Shown here: positions 35,804 to 44,512 of the stretch, one piece after another
How positions within the stretch are numbered: the first letter of the stretch is position 1
Layout: every line of letters starts with the position of its first letter
Assembly: GCA_021792795.1 (NCBI GenBank)
Contig: JAJYUB010000009.1
Location: 1 to 64,000, forward strand
DNA: 64,000 nt
Direction of reading: 5' to 3'
Source of the DNA: Acidobacteriota bacterium
GTDB taxonomy: Bacteria; Acidobacteriota; Terriglobia; Terriglobales; Acidobacteriaceae
Notes under the pieces: model-generated
The model's database searches: none
Seen by the model: the letters and a program-made list of their open reading frames with translations, nothing else
Told to the model about the DNA's origin: nothing
Made by a program: the position numbers and the translations under genes

Positions 35804-36058
35804 ATGGATTTTCATCGACTCGTACACGAAATCGACTCGGAGATTTCGCGGCTGCAACAAGCTCGCGCATTGTTAACAGGGGAACCAACAAAGCGCGGCC
35901 CAGGCCGCCCGAAGGCGGCGATATCTCACAAGGCTGCGACGACCGGCAGCAAGCCGGCAAAACGCAAGCGTCGCCTCTCGCCGGAAGGCAGGAAACGTAT
36001 TGCCGACGCGATGCGGAAACGTTGGGCAGAGCGCAAGAAGCAGCAAGGCTCCAAGTAA
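35804..36058 (+). CDS. Small basic protein with AT-hook-like GRPK motif
   Basis: This encodes 84 residues from the ATG at 35804, with a perfect GGAGGT six bases upstream. The frame extends to 35765 but the ribosome site decides the start. The N-terminal 30 residues look like a coiled helix (HEIDSEISRLQQARALL). The middle KRGPGRPKA is an AT-hook-like minor-groove-binding motif. The C-terminus is Lys/Arg-rich (KPAKRKRRLSPEGRKRIADA, then MRKRWAERKKQ). It likely binds DNA as a small nucleoid-type protein. A strong terminator follows. Confidence 0.85.
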   Translation: MDFHRLVHEIDSEISRLQQARALLTGEPTKRGPGRPKAAISHKAATTGSKPAKRKRRLSPEGRKRIADAMRKRWAERKKQQGSK

Positions 36059-36076
36059 TCCAGTATTCTGTTGGCA

Positions 36077-36107
36077 ACAAAGGCGGCGCAACAAGCCGCC
36101 TTTGTTT
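36077..36107 (+). terminator. Intrinsic terminator after the GRPK-hook gene
   Basis: ACAAAGGCGGC (36077-36087) pairs with GCCGCCTTTGT (36095-36105) as a perfect 11-bp stem around a seven-base loop, followed by TT and a G-rich tract. It starts 18 bases after the stop codon. The A-rich and T-rich stem bases can act from either side, so it may also serve the convergent gene at 36143. Confidence 0.8.
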
Positions 36108-36142
36108 GGGATGAAATGCGTAGCTAGATTGCAAGATATTCC

Positions 36143-36853
36143 TTATCTCAAACTGTCTCCAGGTTGGAGTTCGACCACTTCGATTTCTTTTCCGCGCAGA
36201 TGTTCCCGCAATTCTTTCGGCGTCCCAGTCAGTTGCGGGAATGTTCCGTAGTGTATCGGAATTACCTTTTTTGATCCCAAATACTCTGCTGCAAGCGCAG
36301 CTGCCCGCGGGCCCATCGTAAAGTGATCTCCAATCGGCAGACAGGCAATTTCCGGCGCATACAATTCGCGCAAAAGTTTCATGTCGCTGAATAGCGCTGT
36401 GTCTCCGGAGTGATAGATGGCGGGTTCACCATCCACTTGCAAGACGTATCCTGTCGCAACTCCGGCATAGATCGCCGATCCTCCGTCATCAATACTCGAT
36501 GAGTGTTTGGCATCCACCATGCAGATCGTTACATCCTGAAAACGGAACGCGCCTCCCAGATTCATTCCTACCGTCTTCTTTACCCCCTTCGATGACAACC
36601 ACCCGGTCAGCTCATAGATTCCGACGAAGGTTGGATGATACTGTTGGTCCACAGACAACGCGTCCCCGATGTGGTCTCCATGGCCATGGGTGCAAAGAAC
36701 GAGATCAACTTTTTCTGGGGCTTTCCAGTCTTTCGGAAACGATGGGTTCGACTCCATCCATGGATCGATCAAGATGGAAGTATCTTTGGCAGTTTGAAGA
36801 TGGATCGTAGCGTGACCCAGCCATTGCAATGTCATCCCGTGAAAATGAGGCAT
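36143..36853 (-). CDS. UPF0173 metal-dependent hydrolase (MBL fold)
   Basis: This encodes 236 residues, the normal length of UPF0173/YtkL. The metal motif is LVLCTHGHGDHIGDA, with WLGHATIHL, YHSGDTALF and IGDHFTMGPRAAALAAEYL following, all typical of the family. AAGGAG lies seven bases before the ATG. The enzyme is a cytoplasmic metallo-beta-lactamase-fold hydrolase with an unsettled natural substrate. It is divergent from the cytochrome P450 gene with only 52 bases between the starts. Confidence 0.92.
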   Translation of the reverse strand: MPHFHGMTLQWLGHATIHLQTAKDTSILIDPWMESNPSFPKDWKAPEKVDLVLCTHGHGDHIGDALSVDQQYHPTFVGIYELTGWLSSKGVKKTVGMNLGGAFRFQDVTICMVDAKHSSSIDDGGSAIYAGVATGYVLQVDGEPAIYHSGDTALFSDMKLLRELYAPEIACLPIGDHFTMGPRAAALAAEYLGSKKVIPIHYGTFPQLTGTPKELREHLRGKEIEVVELQPGDSLR

Positions 36854-36905
36854 GGATTTTCTCTCCTTAATATTTTAATTTTGCCATAAACTCCTCTCTT
36901 ATCAG

Positions 36906-38336
36906 ATGCAGTCCACAGCGCGATACTGGATCGAAAGACAGCCACGCACGAAAGGAACTCCTCTTCCATTGACCGAGATTGCCAGCACCCATTACCCTCC
37001 CGGCCCGAGCTACCGCGACCGATTGCGCAATCCCGGGTTATTGCGTCTCAGTACGCACGAGTTTCTCGAGCGAAACGCAAAAACATACGGAGACATTGTT
37101 CACTACAAAGCCTTTGGGCGCGATGTCTTCCAATTTAACCACCCGGAGATGGTGCAGGAGGTACTTGTTCGCGATGCATCCATGCAGCACCGCGGCATCG
37201 TGATGCAGCGCGCGAAGTTTGTTTTAGGCGAAGGACTGTTGACCAGTGAAGAACCCCTCCACATGCGCCAGCGGAGACTGGTCCAGCCAGGATTTCACCG
37301 GCAAAGGATTGCGGACTACGGGAGGACGATGTTACAGTTTGCCGGCGAGATGACGTCCCGGTGGCACAGTGGGGATTCTTTCGATATTCATCGATCCATG
37401 CTTGAACTCACGCTGCGAATTACCGGTAAATGCCTTTTCGATAGCGATGTGAAATCCGAAGTGAAAACCATCTCTGACTCGGTAACGGCGTTTATGGGTT
37501 TTCTCCCGCTGGCATTTCTGCCCTATCCGCACCTTTTGTTGAAAATACCTTTTGGCTTTCCAGGTCGCATACGGAAATCTCAGAAGAAGCTGGATAGCTT
37601 GATTTATAAGATGATTGCTGACCGTAGAAGTTCCGGCGTTGACCACGGAGACCTGCTGTCGATGTTGCTCGCCAGCCAGGACTCAGAAGGCGGCACTGGC
37701 GGCATGACCGATCGGCAAATCCGAGACGAGTGTCTCACGCTGCTGCTGGCAGGACATGAAACAACGGCAAATGGTTTGAGCTTCATCTTCTTCCTGATGG
37801 CGCAACACCCCGATGTGCAGGAAAAAGTATTTGCAGAAGCGTCGGCCATTTTTGGAAACGCCTTCTCCCAGCCGCTCCGCGCAGCGGAAATATATGACCG
37901 CCTTCCATACTCCCAGCGGGTGGTGTCAGAGGCCCTGCGGATGTATCCACCCGTTTGGGTCACGGCACGCACCGCGGCGGTGTCGTATGCCTATCGCGGC
38001 CTGGCCATTCCTGTCGGGTCTCTGCTGCTTGTCCCGCAGATCGCGATTCACCGAGATGCACGCTGGTATCCCGAGCCGATGCATTTCAACCCGGACCGCT
38101 TCCTTCCGGAGGCGAGTGCGGCACGTCCTCGGCACGCGTACTTCCCTTTTGGCGCCGGCTCGCGCATATGCATTGGAGAAAACTTTGCGTGGATGGAGGC
38201 GGTGCTGGTATTGGCCAGCGTCATCCGAAACTGGCGCCTCAGATTTAACGGACCAGTTTCAGCCGAGCTTCCACTGAGCGCCCAGATTTCTCTTCGGCCT
38301 CGAGATGGGGTCGTGATCTCTGCAACAAAAAGATGA
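36906..38336 (+). CDS. Cytochrome P450
   Basis: This encodes 476 residues. The I-helix oxygen-binding motif is LLLAGHETTANGLS, the K-helix ExxR is in VSEALRMYPPVW, and the heme loop is FPFGAGSRICIGENFAW with the Cys ligand. There is no N-terminal membrane anchor, so it is soluble. Residues 27-35 (YPPGPSYRD) are the proline-rich hinge. The general pattern is close to CYP102/CYP4-like fatty-acid or terpene hydroxylases, but I cannot assign a family. No ferredoxin or reductase gene is adjacent. The start is uncertain because no good ribosome site precedes the ATG at 36906. Confidence 0.93.
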   Translation: MQSTARYWIERQPRTKGTPLPLTEIASTHYPPGPSYRDRLRNPGLLRLSTHEFLERNAKTYGDIVHYKAFGRDVFQFNHPEMVQEVLVRDASMQHRGIVMQRAKFVLGEGLLTSEEPLHMRQRRLVQPGFHRQRIADYGRTMLQFAGEMTSRWHSGDSFDIHRSMLELTLRITGKCLFDSDVKSEVKTISDSVTAFMGFLPLAFLPYPHLLLKIPFGFPGRIRKSQKKLDSLIYKMIADRRSSGVDHGDLLSMLLASQDSEGGTGGMTDRQIRDECLTLLLAGHETTANGLSFIFFLMAQHPDVQEKVFAEASAIFGNAFSQPLRAAEIYDRLPYSQRVVSEALRMYPPVWVTARTAAVSYAYRGLAIPVGSLLLVPQIAIHRDARWYPEPMHFNPDRFLPEASAARPRHAYFPFGAGSRICIGENFAWMEAVLVLASVIRNWRLRFNGPVSAELPLSAQISLRPRDGVVISATKR

Positions 38337-38374
38337 CGGAAGCCCATGTGTGGGGCAGCACGGTAGAGATCTGC

Positions 38375-39430
38375 TCACCAGGAGTCGAATCGCGAGGGAG
38401 CAAATGTCTCCAGCGGCACATCGGGAGTTTCGCCCAGCATCGCCTGCGTCATCACGCGAGCGGTCACGGGAGCAAGCAGAATTCCGTCCCGATAATGTCC
38501 GGTGGCATGCCAGCAGTGTTCTCTTTTTGCAGCGCCCAGGATCGGCAGCCCATCCGGCGTGCCCGGCCGCAGTCCGATCCACCCGTCAGTTGGAGATGGA
38601 ATCGTCGCTTCCGGCAAAAAACGCACTGCGGAATCCAGCATCGCCTTGATCTGCGGCTCGTGAACGGTCTCGTCAAACCCTGCGTGTTCGATGGTTGCGC
38701 CAACTGTCACACGGCCATCGCCGCGCGGAACCAGATACACTGCCGGCGTGCGTACCACGCAACTCAGACGGCTCGGCTCGCACCGCAGGTTGGCCATGTG
38801 GCCCTTGACCGGCTCAACCGGAACACCGCCCCATCGCCGGCTGCCAGACCACGCTCCACAGCAATTGACAAACATGCCCGCGGAGATCCGGTCCTGCCCT
38901 GTTTCCACTAGAACTCCGCCGGCTGTGGCTTCGACACCCAATACCTCTGTCGCCTCCAGCAAGATTCCGCCCGCTTCACGCACAGATGCTGGCAACGCCT
39001 CGCGCAAATCATTGGGATCGACGCTGCCCTCCTCCAGCCATTCAAAGCTGTGGCCGCTGGGATCGAGCCCTGGAGCAAGCTCGGCGATTTCCGCAGTCGT
39101 CGCCAAGGCATTCGATATGCGCCCTAGCTTCGGTTCCTGCAGCGTTCTGCGTGTGCGCATCGCCACGCGTTGACCGGAAAGCGATTCAATGCGATCCAGA
39201 TATTTCTGGTACAGCGCCCAGCTGCTGACACAGAGAGGCATCAGTTCCGGCGGATTCTGCGGATCGTTCACCGCCAGCATTCCTCCGGCGGCCCAAGAGG
39301 CGGAACTCATGGCCTGTCCGCGCTCCATCACTGTGACTGAAAGCCCGCGCTGTCGCAATTCCAATGCCAGCGACAATCCGATGATGCCGGCACCCGCAAT
39401 GGCAACATCGACCACAAATGTATTGTTCAT
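38375..39430 (-). CDS. thiO: Glycine oxidase ThiO / FAD-dependent amine oxidase
   Basis: This encodes 351 residues. The FAD-binding Rossmann motif is VAIAGAGIIGLSLALELRQR near the N-terminus. SASWAAGGMLAVNDP, VKGHMANLRCEP and the terminal GLRPGTPDGLPILG and HATGHYRDGILLAPVTA match the DAO/ThiO family. ThiO oxidises glycine to the imine used for the thiazole of thiamine. No thiS, thiG or TPP riboswitch is near, so other amine substrates are possible. It converges on the P450 gene with 38 bases between. Confidence 0.88.
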   Translation of the reverse strand: MNNTFVVDVAIAGAGIIGLSLALELRQRGLSVTVMERGQAMSSASWAAGGMLAVNDPQNPPELMPLCVSSWALYQKYLDRIESLSGQRVAMRTRRTLQEPKLGRISNALATTAEIAELAPGLDPSGHSFEWLEEGSVDPNDLREALPASVREAGGILLEATEVLGVEATAGGVLVETGQDRISAGMFVNCCGAWSGSRRWGGVPVEPVKGHMANLRCEPSRLSCVVRTPAVYLVPRGDGRVTVGATIEHAGFDETVHEPQIKAMLDSAVRFLPEATIPSPTDGWIGLRPGTPDGLPILGAAKREHCWHATGHYRDGILLAPVTARVMTQAMLGETPDVPLETFAPSRFDSW

Positions 39431-39591
39431 GTCACCATTCTAGTTTCTTCCAGCCGGCTGGCCCTGTGCCGGTCATCACTGTACCAGCACGTAGACTACC
39501 CGCCAATGCGAAAAATTGACAACGTTTGTCATTCCCTTGCCGCCCGCTCCCATGTCCCAAAACTATATCGTCGCTCCCAGCAATGGCAGAT

Positions 39592-41346
39592 CTATTCGTC
39601 GCGCAGAAGGGAACCTTGGATGTCCGCTAGATTTGCTTTCTTGCGGTAGCCGACCGTCGGGTCGAGCAGAGGCAGATGTGGTTTCTTGCCCTTCAGAATG
39701 TCTTCAACCGTCAGAATTTGAACGAGAGGATAACGGTTACCGTGCATTTCGACGGTCCCGGCCGATGCCGCGTCCGCCTTCATCCCCGTTGTTGGCGGAT
39801 AGAGCGCGACCAATACGCCGAACCCAAGCGATGAGGCTTCTTCCCGCTTTGCCACAGCCTTAAGAGAGCGGATGTCGTCAGCTTTTAGCTTTCCGCTCTT
39901 AACTGAGACCACCGCAAATTTAGCGGTTTTTCCGTCCGGCCTGAAGGCAATACGGCCATCTACGCCTTTGTCCGCACCCTTCTTGTCGTTCGGGATTCCA
40001 TCAAGTTTAGCCACCGCCCAAATCTCGAACGCTTTTCTGTCCCCGCTGTCCTCTGCCTCCGCCATCATGCGAGCGCCCTCAAGCGTTGTCGGCAGACCTT
40101 TAATCTCGTAATCAACGCCAACCTTAAGGTGCGGGAAAGCCCCTTCCAGTCGTTGCCGCCGAACCAATTCAATTGCGAACGGGGAAATGTCGATACCGAT
40201 CCATCGGCGCGCAAGCATCTGCGCTGCCGCAATCGTTGTGCCGCAACCACAGAAAGGGTCTAACACGAGTTCGCCAGGCCGACTTGATGCATTGATGATG
40301 TGTTTTAAAATCCCAACAGGTTTTTGCGTTGGGTAGCCTAGTCGTTCCGCATCCTGTGTCCCTAGCCAACGTACATCAGCATCTATTCCTAAATCTGTAC
40401 CGAACACAGTCCCCTCTGTATACGGCTGAAACGCCCAAATGTCAGGAGCGGCGGGGCCGTCGCTTGGCGAAATTGTAAGTTGGTACATAGGCCACGCCTC
40501 CCCTTCAGTTATCGTGATGAATCCCTTTCCAAAGAGCAGATCGAGTTTTTGGTGTTGAGTTAATCCCTTGGGGTCGATTCCGACTTCTTCCCATATCTTG
40601 CCTGGAATGGCCCAATGCCTGCCTTTGGCTGTCGGGTCGAAGCCGCGCCAAGGCTGGCCAGACTCGCCCCTCCGGGTGCCTGAGCCAGTCAGCACATTCC
40701 CGTAATAGTCCGTCTTGTAGGTACCATCCTCGCCTTCGATGAAATGTTCTCTGACGTGACCGAGCATATATGGGCGACGAGGACTGTTCCATGTATACTC
40801 ATCGCTTTTTGTGTAAAAGAGTAGGACATCGTGGATGGGTGCCCAGCGTTTCATTCTGTTATGAGAACCTGTTCTCCGCCATATGATTTCGCTCCGAAAG
40901 TTCGTAGGCAAAAACACCGCATCCATTAACATCTTCAGGTAGTGGCTGGCTGTCGGGTCGCAGTGCAAATATGCTGAGCCGGTTGGCTTTAGAACTCGGT
41001 GAATTTCGATCAAGCGCATCGCCATATTCACCAGATAAGCTAGCATCGGAGTTCGCGCTAAACTGCCATGCAGGGCGTTGACGAAATTTATCAGAGTGAC
41101 GTTGGAAGCATTCTGCAATTCGTCATATGTCGTTTGCGCGGCAGCATCCCATGTCCATGTGTCTTTGAAAGCTGTTAGCTGTGCTTCGTCGGCTTTCAAA
41201 CCGTCAGCTTTGAAAAGCAAATTGTAGTCGAAGTCCGATTTGAATGGCGGATCGAGATAAACGATATCGACCGACTCAGTGGCGATCCTCTCACGCATGA
41301 CCGGCAGATTATCGCCATAGAGAAGACTATTGTTCATTCGTTCCAT
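39592..41346 (-). CDS. DNA methyltransferase fused to an Mrr-like nuclease domain
   Basis: This encodes 584 residues. The N-terminal part (about 1-390) is an N4/N6 DNA methyltransferase. Motif IV is IVYLDPPFKSDFDYN, and motif I comes later (VLDPFCGCGTTIAAAQM), which is the beta-class order. A C-terminal domain (about 430-555) has KKGADKGVDGRIAF and FAVVSVKSGK, spaced like the D...xK of Mrr/PD-(D/E)xK nucleases. The usual Gln/Glu before the x-K is Ser here. No separate restriction or specificity gene is adjacent. It may be a single-chain restriction-modification or an orphan methylase. GC looks lower than around it, which suggests transfer. Starts at 41346 and 41337 are both possible. Confidence 0.88.
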   Translation of the reverse strand: MERMNNSLLYGDNLPVMRERIATESVDIVYLDPPFKSDFDYNLLFKADGLKADEAQLTAFKDTWTWDAAAQTTYDELQNASNVTLINFVNALHGSLARTPMLAYLVNMAMRLIEIHRVLKPTGSAYLHCDPTASHYLKMLMDAVFLPTNFRSEIIWRRTGSHNRMKRWAPIHDVLLFYTKSDEYTWNSPRRPYMLGHVREHFIEGEDGTYKTDYYGNVLTGSGTRRGESGQPWRGFDPTAKGRHWAIPGKIWEEVGIDPKGLTQHQKLDLLFGKGFITITEGEAWPMYQLTISPSDGPAAPDIWAFQPYTEGTVFGTDLGIDADVRWLGTQDAERLGYPTQKPVGILKHIINASSRPGELVLDPFCGCGTTIAAAQMLARRWIGIDISPFAIELVRRQRLEGAFPHLKVGVDYEIKGLPTTLEGARMMAEAEDSGDRKAFEIWAVAKLDGIPNDKKGADKGVDGRIAFRPDGKTAKFAVVSVKSGKLKADDIRSLKAVAKREEASSLGFGVLVALYPPTTGMKADAASAGTVEMHGNRYPLVQILTVEDILKGKKPHLPLLDPTVGYRKKANLADIQGSLLRDE

Positions 41347-41386
41347 CCCAATATTTCATTGTTCCCCTTCACCTTAGCTTTCATCT

Positions 41387-42040
41387 TCATCGGGTGACGA
41401 TCACTTCGCGGGTGTTATCTCTCGCCAACAGAAAACGGCATGAACTCATTTCCTGGAACAGGGCCTCAATCTGGCGATTCTGATAGTTCCGCAGCACAGG
41501 ATGGATCAGTCCCTGTTGTGTCTCGACCGTATCGCCATCCATCACGTGATACCGGCAAAACACAGTCTCCGGCCCGGTCATTCGAGAATGGAAAAACGCC
41601 AGGCCCTGACCGTGCTCGCGCATCGCAAATTTCAGTTTTCTCAGAATCGCATCCGCCAGCGGAGCAGGGATGTAGTCGAGTGCGTCCCATAAAAGAACGA
41701 TGTCGAATTCGCGATTGCCAAAATCCATATGCCGCGCCAGGAAACCCTCCACGTCATATCCGGGCGGTTCATTTTCTTGCGCCGGCAACAGCCATTCTGG
41801 CTTGACAGCCTCTTCCACCAAATCTGCCATGTAGACGCTATGACCCAGATTGGTCAAGAAATTGATGTTGTTCGGGGAAGTGGGGCCAATATCCAGCACG
41901 CACAACCCCTGGTCCGTCTTGAGACGAGCGAGAATCTGCATCCACGCGCTGGAATGCCGGGGAACGCGAGAACCTGCCCCCCGGTTACCCTGGCTTCCTT
42001 GCTCTTTGTGCCCTGCGACACGTTGAAACAGTGGGCTCAT
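41387..42040 (-). CDS. SAM-dependent methyltransferase-like protein
   Basis: From the ATG at 42040 this encodes 217 residues. A GGAGATGAGG run lies upstream. The frame is open to 42085. The SAM-binding strand is LCVLDIGPTSPNNINFLTNL, with HSVYMADLVE as motif II and FDIVLLWDALDYIPAPLADA as motif IV/post-II. These define a class I methyltransferase fold. The target is unknown. The glycine-rich motif I is altered to DIGPTSP, without the usual GxG, so catalysis is less sure. Confidence 0.72.
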   Translation of the reverse strand: MSPLFQRVAGHKEQGSQGNRGAGSRVPRHSSAWMQILARLKTDQGLCVLDIGPTSPNNINFLTNLGHSVYMADLVEEAVKPEWLLPAQENEPPGYDVEGFLARHMDFGNREFDIVLLWDALDYIPAPLADAILRKLKFAMREHGQGLAFFHSRMTGPETVFCRYHVMDGDTVETQQGLIHPVLRNYQNRQIEALFQEMSSCRFLLARDNTREVIVTR

Positions 42041-42190
42041 CTTGACCTCATCTCCTTCCCATCCGCAACTAGAGTCCGTTTGCAATCTCGACGACTGACA
42101 TCCGCGGAATTTCGATATCGAGTCGCGGCGGACACATTCGTTCTCGGCTCATTTGTTTCCAATGTATATCGTAAACTGTCACTAGCAGAG

Positions 42191-43222
42191 GTGATATTGC
42201 GCTTGAGGATTGCCGACCGCGGTGAAACCGCGCCTTTACCTGCTACCGGGCTGCGATCGGAGCTTCGTACGCTGCTCTGTGTCGGATTTCGGCCCATCTG
42301 GTCCACACTGCAACACCGCGCTCGGCGACAACCTTCTCTACTGTGGCTGCTTTCCTTCGCATTGACGCTTTGTCCCCCCTTCACCGGAGCTTCGTCGGGG
42401 GCCAAGGCGAAGTTCACGAGCGCTTCCGCGTGGAACCTGGCGAAATCCGATCCACGCGCACTGGTACAAGCTGCGCTTGAAACTGAAATCGACAATTCCT
42501 ACGGCCATCGTCCTCCGGTGCGATATTTGCTCAGAAAAATAACCAGAAATACCGACACCACCAAGCAAATCGTGGAAACCCGCGACGGTGGGGTGGCACG
42601 CCTGATCGCCATTCACGATCAGCCTCTGACCCCGTCGCAGACGCAGGCAGAGGTACAACGTTTGCAGGACCTCGTCTCCGATCCAGCGGCGCAGCAGCAC
42701 CGCAAGCGCAACGAAGAGCGCGATGCAGCGCGGTTGGTGGGAGTGATGCGCCTGCTGCCGGCAGCCTTCTTGAACCAGTATGTGGGGCCTGTGCAGACGC
42801 CGAATGGCGTGGCGATACGCCTGACCTTTGCCCCGAATCCGAGCTTTTCCCCTTCCACTTTGGAATCCCGCATTTTGACCGGAATCGAGGGGGAAATATG
42901 GATCGACCCAACGGATTTGCGAGTGGTCCGGATCGAAGGTCATCTTTTTCGAAAGGTTGATTATGGCTGGGGGATCCTGGGCATTCTCTATCCTGGGGGG
43001 ACCATCGTCATCGACCAAGCCAGGACGCCAGACTGCGGCTGGCAGCTTACACATCTCAACTTGAATATGAACGGAAAGGCGCTCATGCTCAAGCCGCTGC
43101 ATGTCGTGGTGGACGAAACCGCGACGGACTACCATTCCGTGCCCGCCGGATGGAGATATACCGATGCAGTTCAATGGCTGCTTCACATGCAGGAATTGCC
43201 GACGGCGAAAGTCGATCCGTAG
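42191..43222 (+). CDS. Secreted protein of unknown function
   Basis: The frame is open from 41729, but the first 360 bases overlap the divergent methyltransferase gene. I place the start near a GTG at 42191 (TTG at 42197 is also possible) with AGAG just upstream. A signal peptide follows (LLWLLSFALTLCPPFTGASS). The mature part has a helical section (TPSQTQAEVQRLQDLVSDPA, then KRNEERDAARLVGVMRLLPA). A beta-rich C-terminus (GIEGEIWIDPTDLRVVRIEG) recalls LolA/RseB-like folds. That link is inference. The end position is sure and the start is not. Confidence 0.7.
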   Translation: MILRLRIADRGETAPLPATGLRSELRTLLCVGFRPIWSTLQHRARRQPSLLWLLSFALTLCPPFTGASSGAKAKFTSASAWNLAKSDPRALVQAALETEIDNSYGHRPPVRYLLRKITRNTDTTKQIVETRDGGVARLIAIHDQPLTPSQTQAEVQRLQDLVSDPAAQQHRKRNEERDAARLVGVMRLLPAAFLNQYVGPVQTPNGVAIRLTFAPNPSFSPSTLESRILTGIEGEIWIDPTDLRVVRIEGHLFRKVDYGWGILGILYPGGTIVIDQARTPDCGWQLTHLNLNMNGKALMLKPLHVVVDETATDYHSVPAGWRYTDAVQWLLHMQELPTAKVDP

Positions 43223-43274
43223 AGACCACTCTAGGAGCCGTCAATGGCTTCCGCCGCGACGCAGCGGGTTAGAA

Positions 43275-44432
43275 TCAGGCCCGCGCTTTGATCGGTCCCG
43301 TCGGCTCGGCATGCGCCTTGTTTCGCGCGTGAAAGCGTTCACTGCGGACGGTCAGTTTCTCGACGCGGTCGCGCTTCACATCAAATCCACGACCGGCAAT
43401 TTGCGGAACGCCGATCTCCCCGTTTGGCGAAACTTCCACTGCGGGCTCAATGATGTCTTCCTCCCAGTAACGGGCAGACGCGGAAATGTCGCCGGGCAAA
43501 GTGAAATTCTGCAGTGAGGAAAGCGCGATGTTGTGGGCGCGTCCGATCCCCGTCTCCAGCATCCCCCCGCACCAGGCCGGAATTCCGCGCTCCGCAGTCA
43601 CATTGTGGACGCGGATCGCCTCGCTGAACCCGCCGACACGCCCCAATTTAATATTGACGATGCGGCAGGATTCCATTTCAATGGCTGCCAACGCATCGCG
43701 CCGGTTGCGAATCGATTCATCCAGGCAGATCGACGTTTCCAATTGGCGTTGCAGTAGGGAGTGAAAATAGAAGTCGTTGTGCCAGAGCGGCTGCTCAATC
43801 ATCAACATATTGAAGACGTCGAAGGAACGCAGAAGCTCCTGATCTTTTAATCGATATGAGCCATTCGCATCGCAGCTCAAAACGATGTTCGGCCACCGTG
43901 TACGGACCGCCTCAAACATCTGCACATCGTGGCCCGGTTTGCACTTCAGCTTGATGCGCCGGTAGCCAGCGGCCAATTCCTTTTCAACAACGTCCATCAG
44001 CTTTTCGGTCGAAGATTGAATGCCCAGCGACACTCCGCATGGAATCTTTTTTCGCACCCCGCCCAGAAGCTCCCACAATGGGATCCCGAGTTGCTGGCTC
44101 TCCGCGTCCCAAACAGCGTTTTCCAGCGCGGCCTTGGCCATCCGGTTTCCGCGCACGTGGCTCAGGGCCTTCGGGCACGATCCAGCCGAATCAATTTCCG
44201 TATGAAGCAACGCAGGAATCAGTTCGTTGGCGAGCATCAGCCATGCCGTATCGGTACACTCCCCGCTAAAGCTGGGATGCTCTCCCGCCGTGCATTCTCC
44301 CCAACCCGTCACTCCCTCGGACTGCACTTCCACCAGCAGAATGCGTCGCTCGGTAGTACACCCAAAACTCGTTTCAAACGGCTGCAGCAGCGGCATGCGT
44401 ATTTCGCGTAAGACGACACTTTCAATCTTCAC
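43275..44432 (-). CDS. menC: Enolase-superfamily OSBS / N-succinylamino acid racemase
   Basis: This encodes 385 residues from a GTG at 44432 with GGGGGCG upstream. The capping domain starts IESVVLREIRMPL. The barrel carries Lys161-x-Lys163 (RRIKLKCKPG), metal ligands Asp188 (LSCDANG), Glu213 (IEQPL) and Asp238 (CLDES), and Lys262 (NIKLGRVGG). Their spacing matches, as I remember it, the Amycolatopsis OSBS/NSAR enzyme. The family makes o-succinylbenzoate for menaquinone or racemises N-succinylamino acids. No other men genes are present. The gene directly upstream encodes a GNAT acyltransferase, which favours the racemase role. Confidence 0.9.
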   Translation of the reverse strand: MKIESVVLREIRMPLLQPFETSFGCTTERRILLVEVQSEGVTGWGECTAGEHPSFSGECTDTAWLMLANELIPALLHTEIDSAGSCPKALSHVRGNRMAKAALENAVWDAESQQLGIPLWELLGGVRKKIPCGVSLGIQSSTEKLMDVVEKELAAGYRRIKLKCKPGHDVQMFEAVRTRWPNIVLSCDANGSYRLKDQELLRSFDVFNMLMIEQPLWHNDFYFHSLLQRQLETSICLDESIRNRRDALAAIEMESCRIVNIKLGRVGGFSEAIRVHNVTAERGIPAWCGGMLETGIGRAHNIALSSLQNFTLPGDISASARYWEEDIIEPAVEVSPNGEIGVPQIAGRGFDVKRDRVEKLTVRSERFHARNKAHAEPTGPIKARA

Positions 44433-44512
44433 AACGCCCCCAAATTCGAGACCGATGGCAACGGTCTCATACTTCACTGCGAACCCTTCGCTTGCCTATT
44501 TCTTTGGCCATC

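Noticed and set aside
39431-39591. TPP riboswitch upstream of thiO
   Set aside because: No CTGAGA-type core or matching stems are present in the upstream bases.
41729-42190. Long N-terminal extension of the secreted protein ending at 43222
   Set aside because: It is antisense to the methyltransferase-like gene, and would place the signal peptide deep inside the protein.
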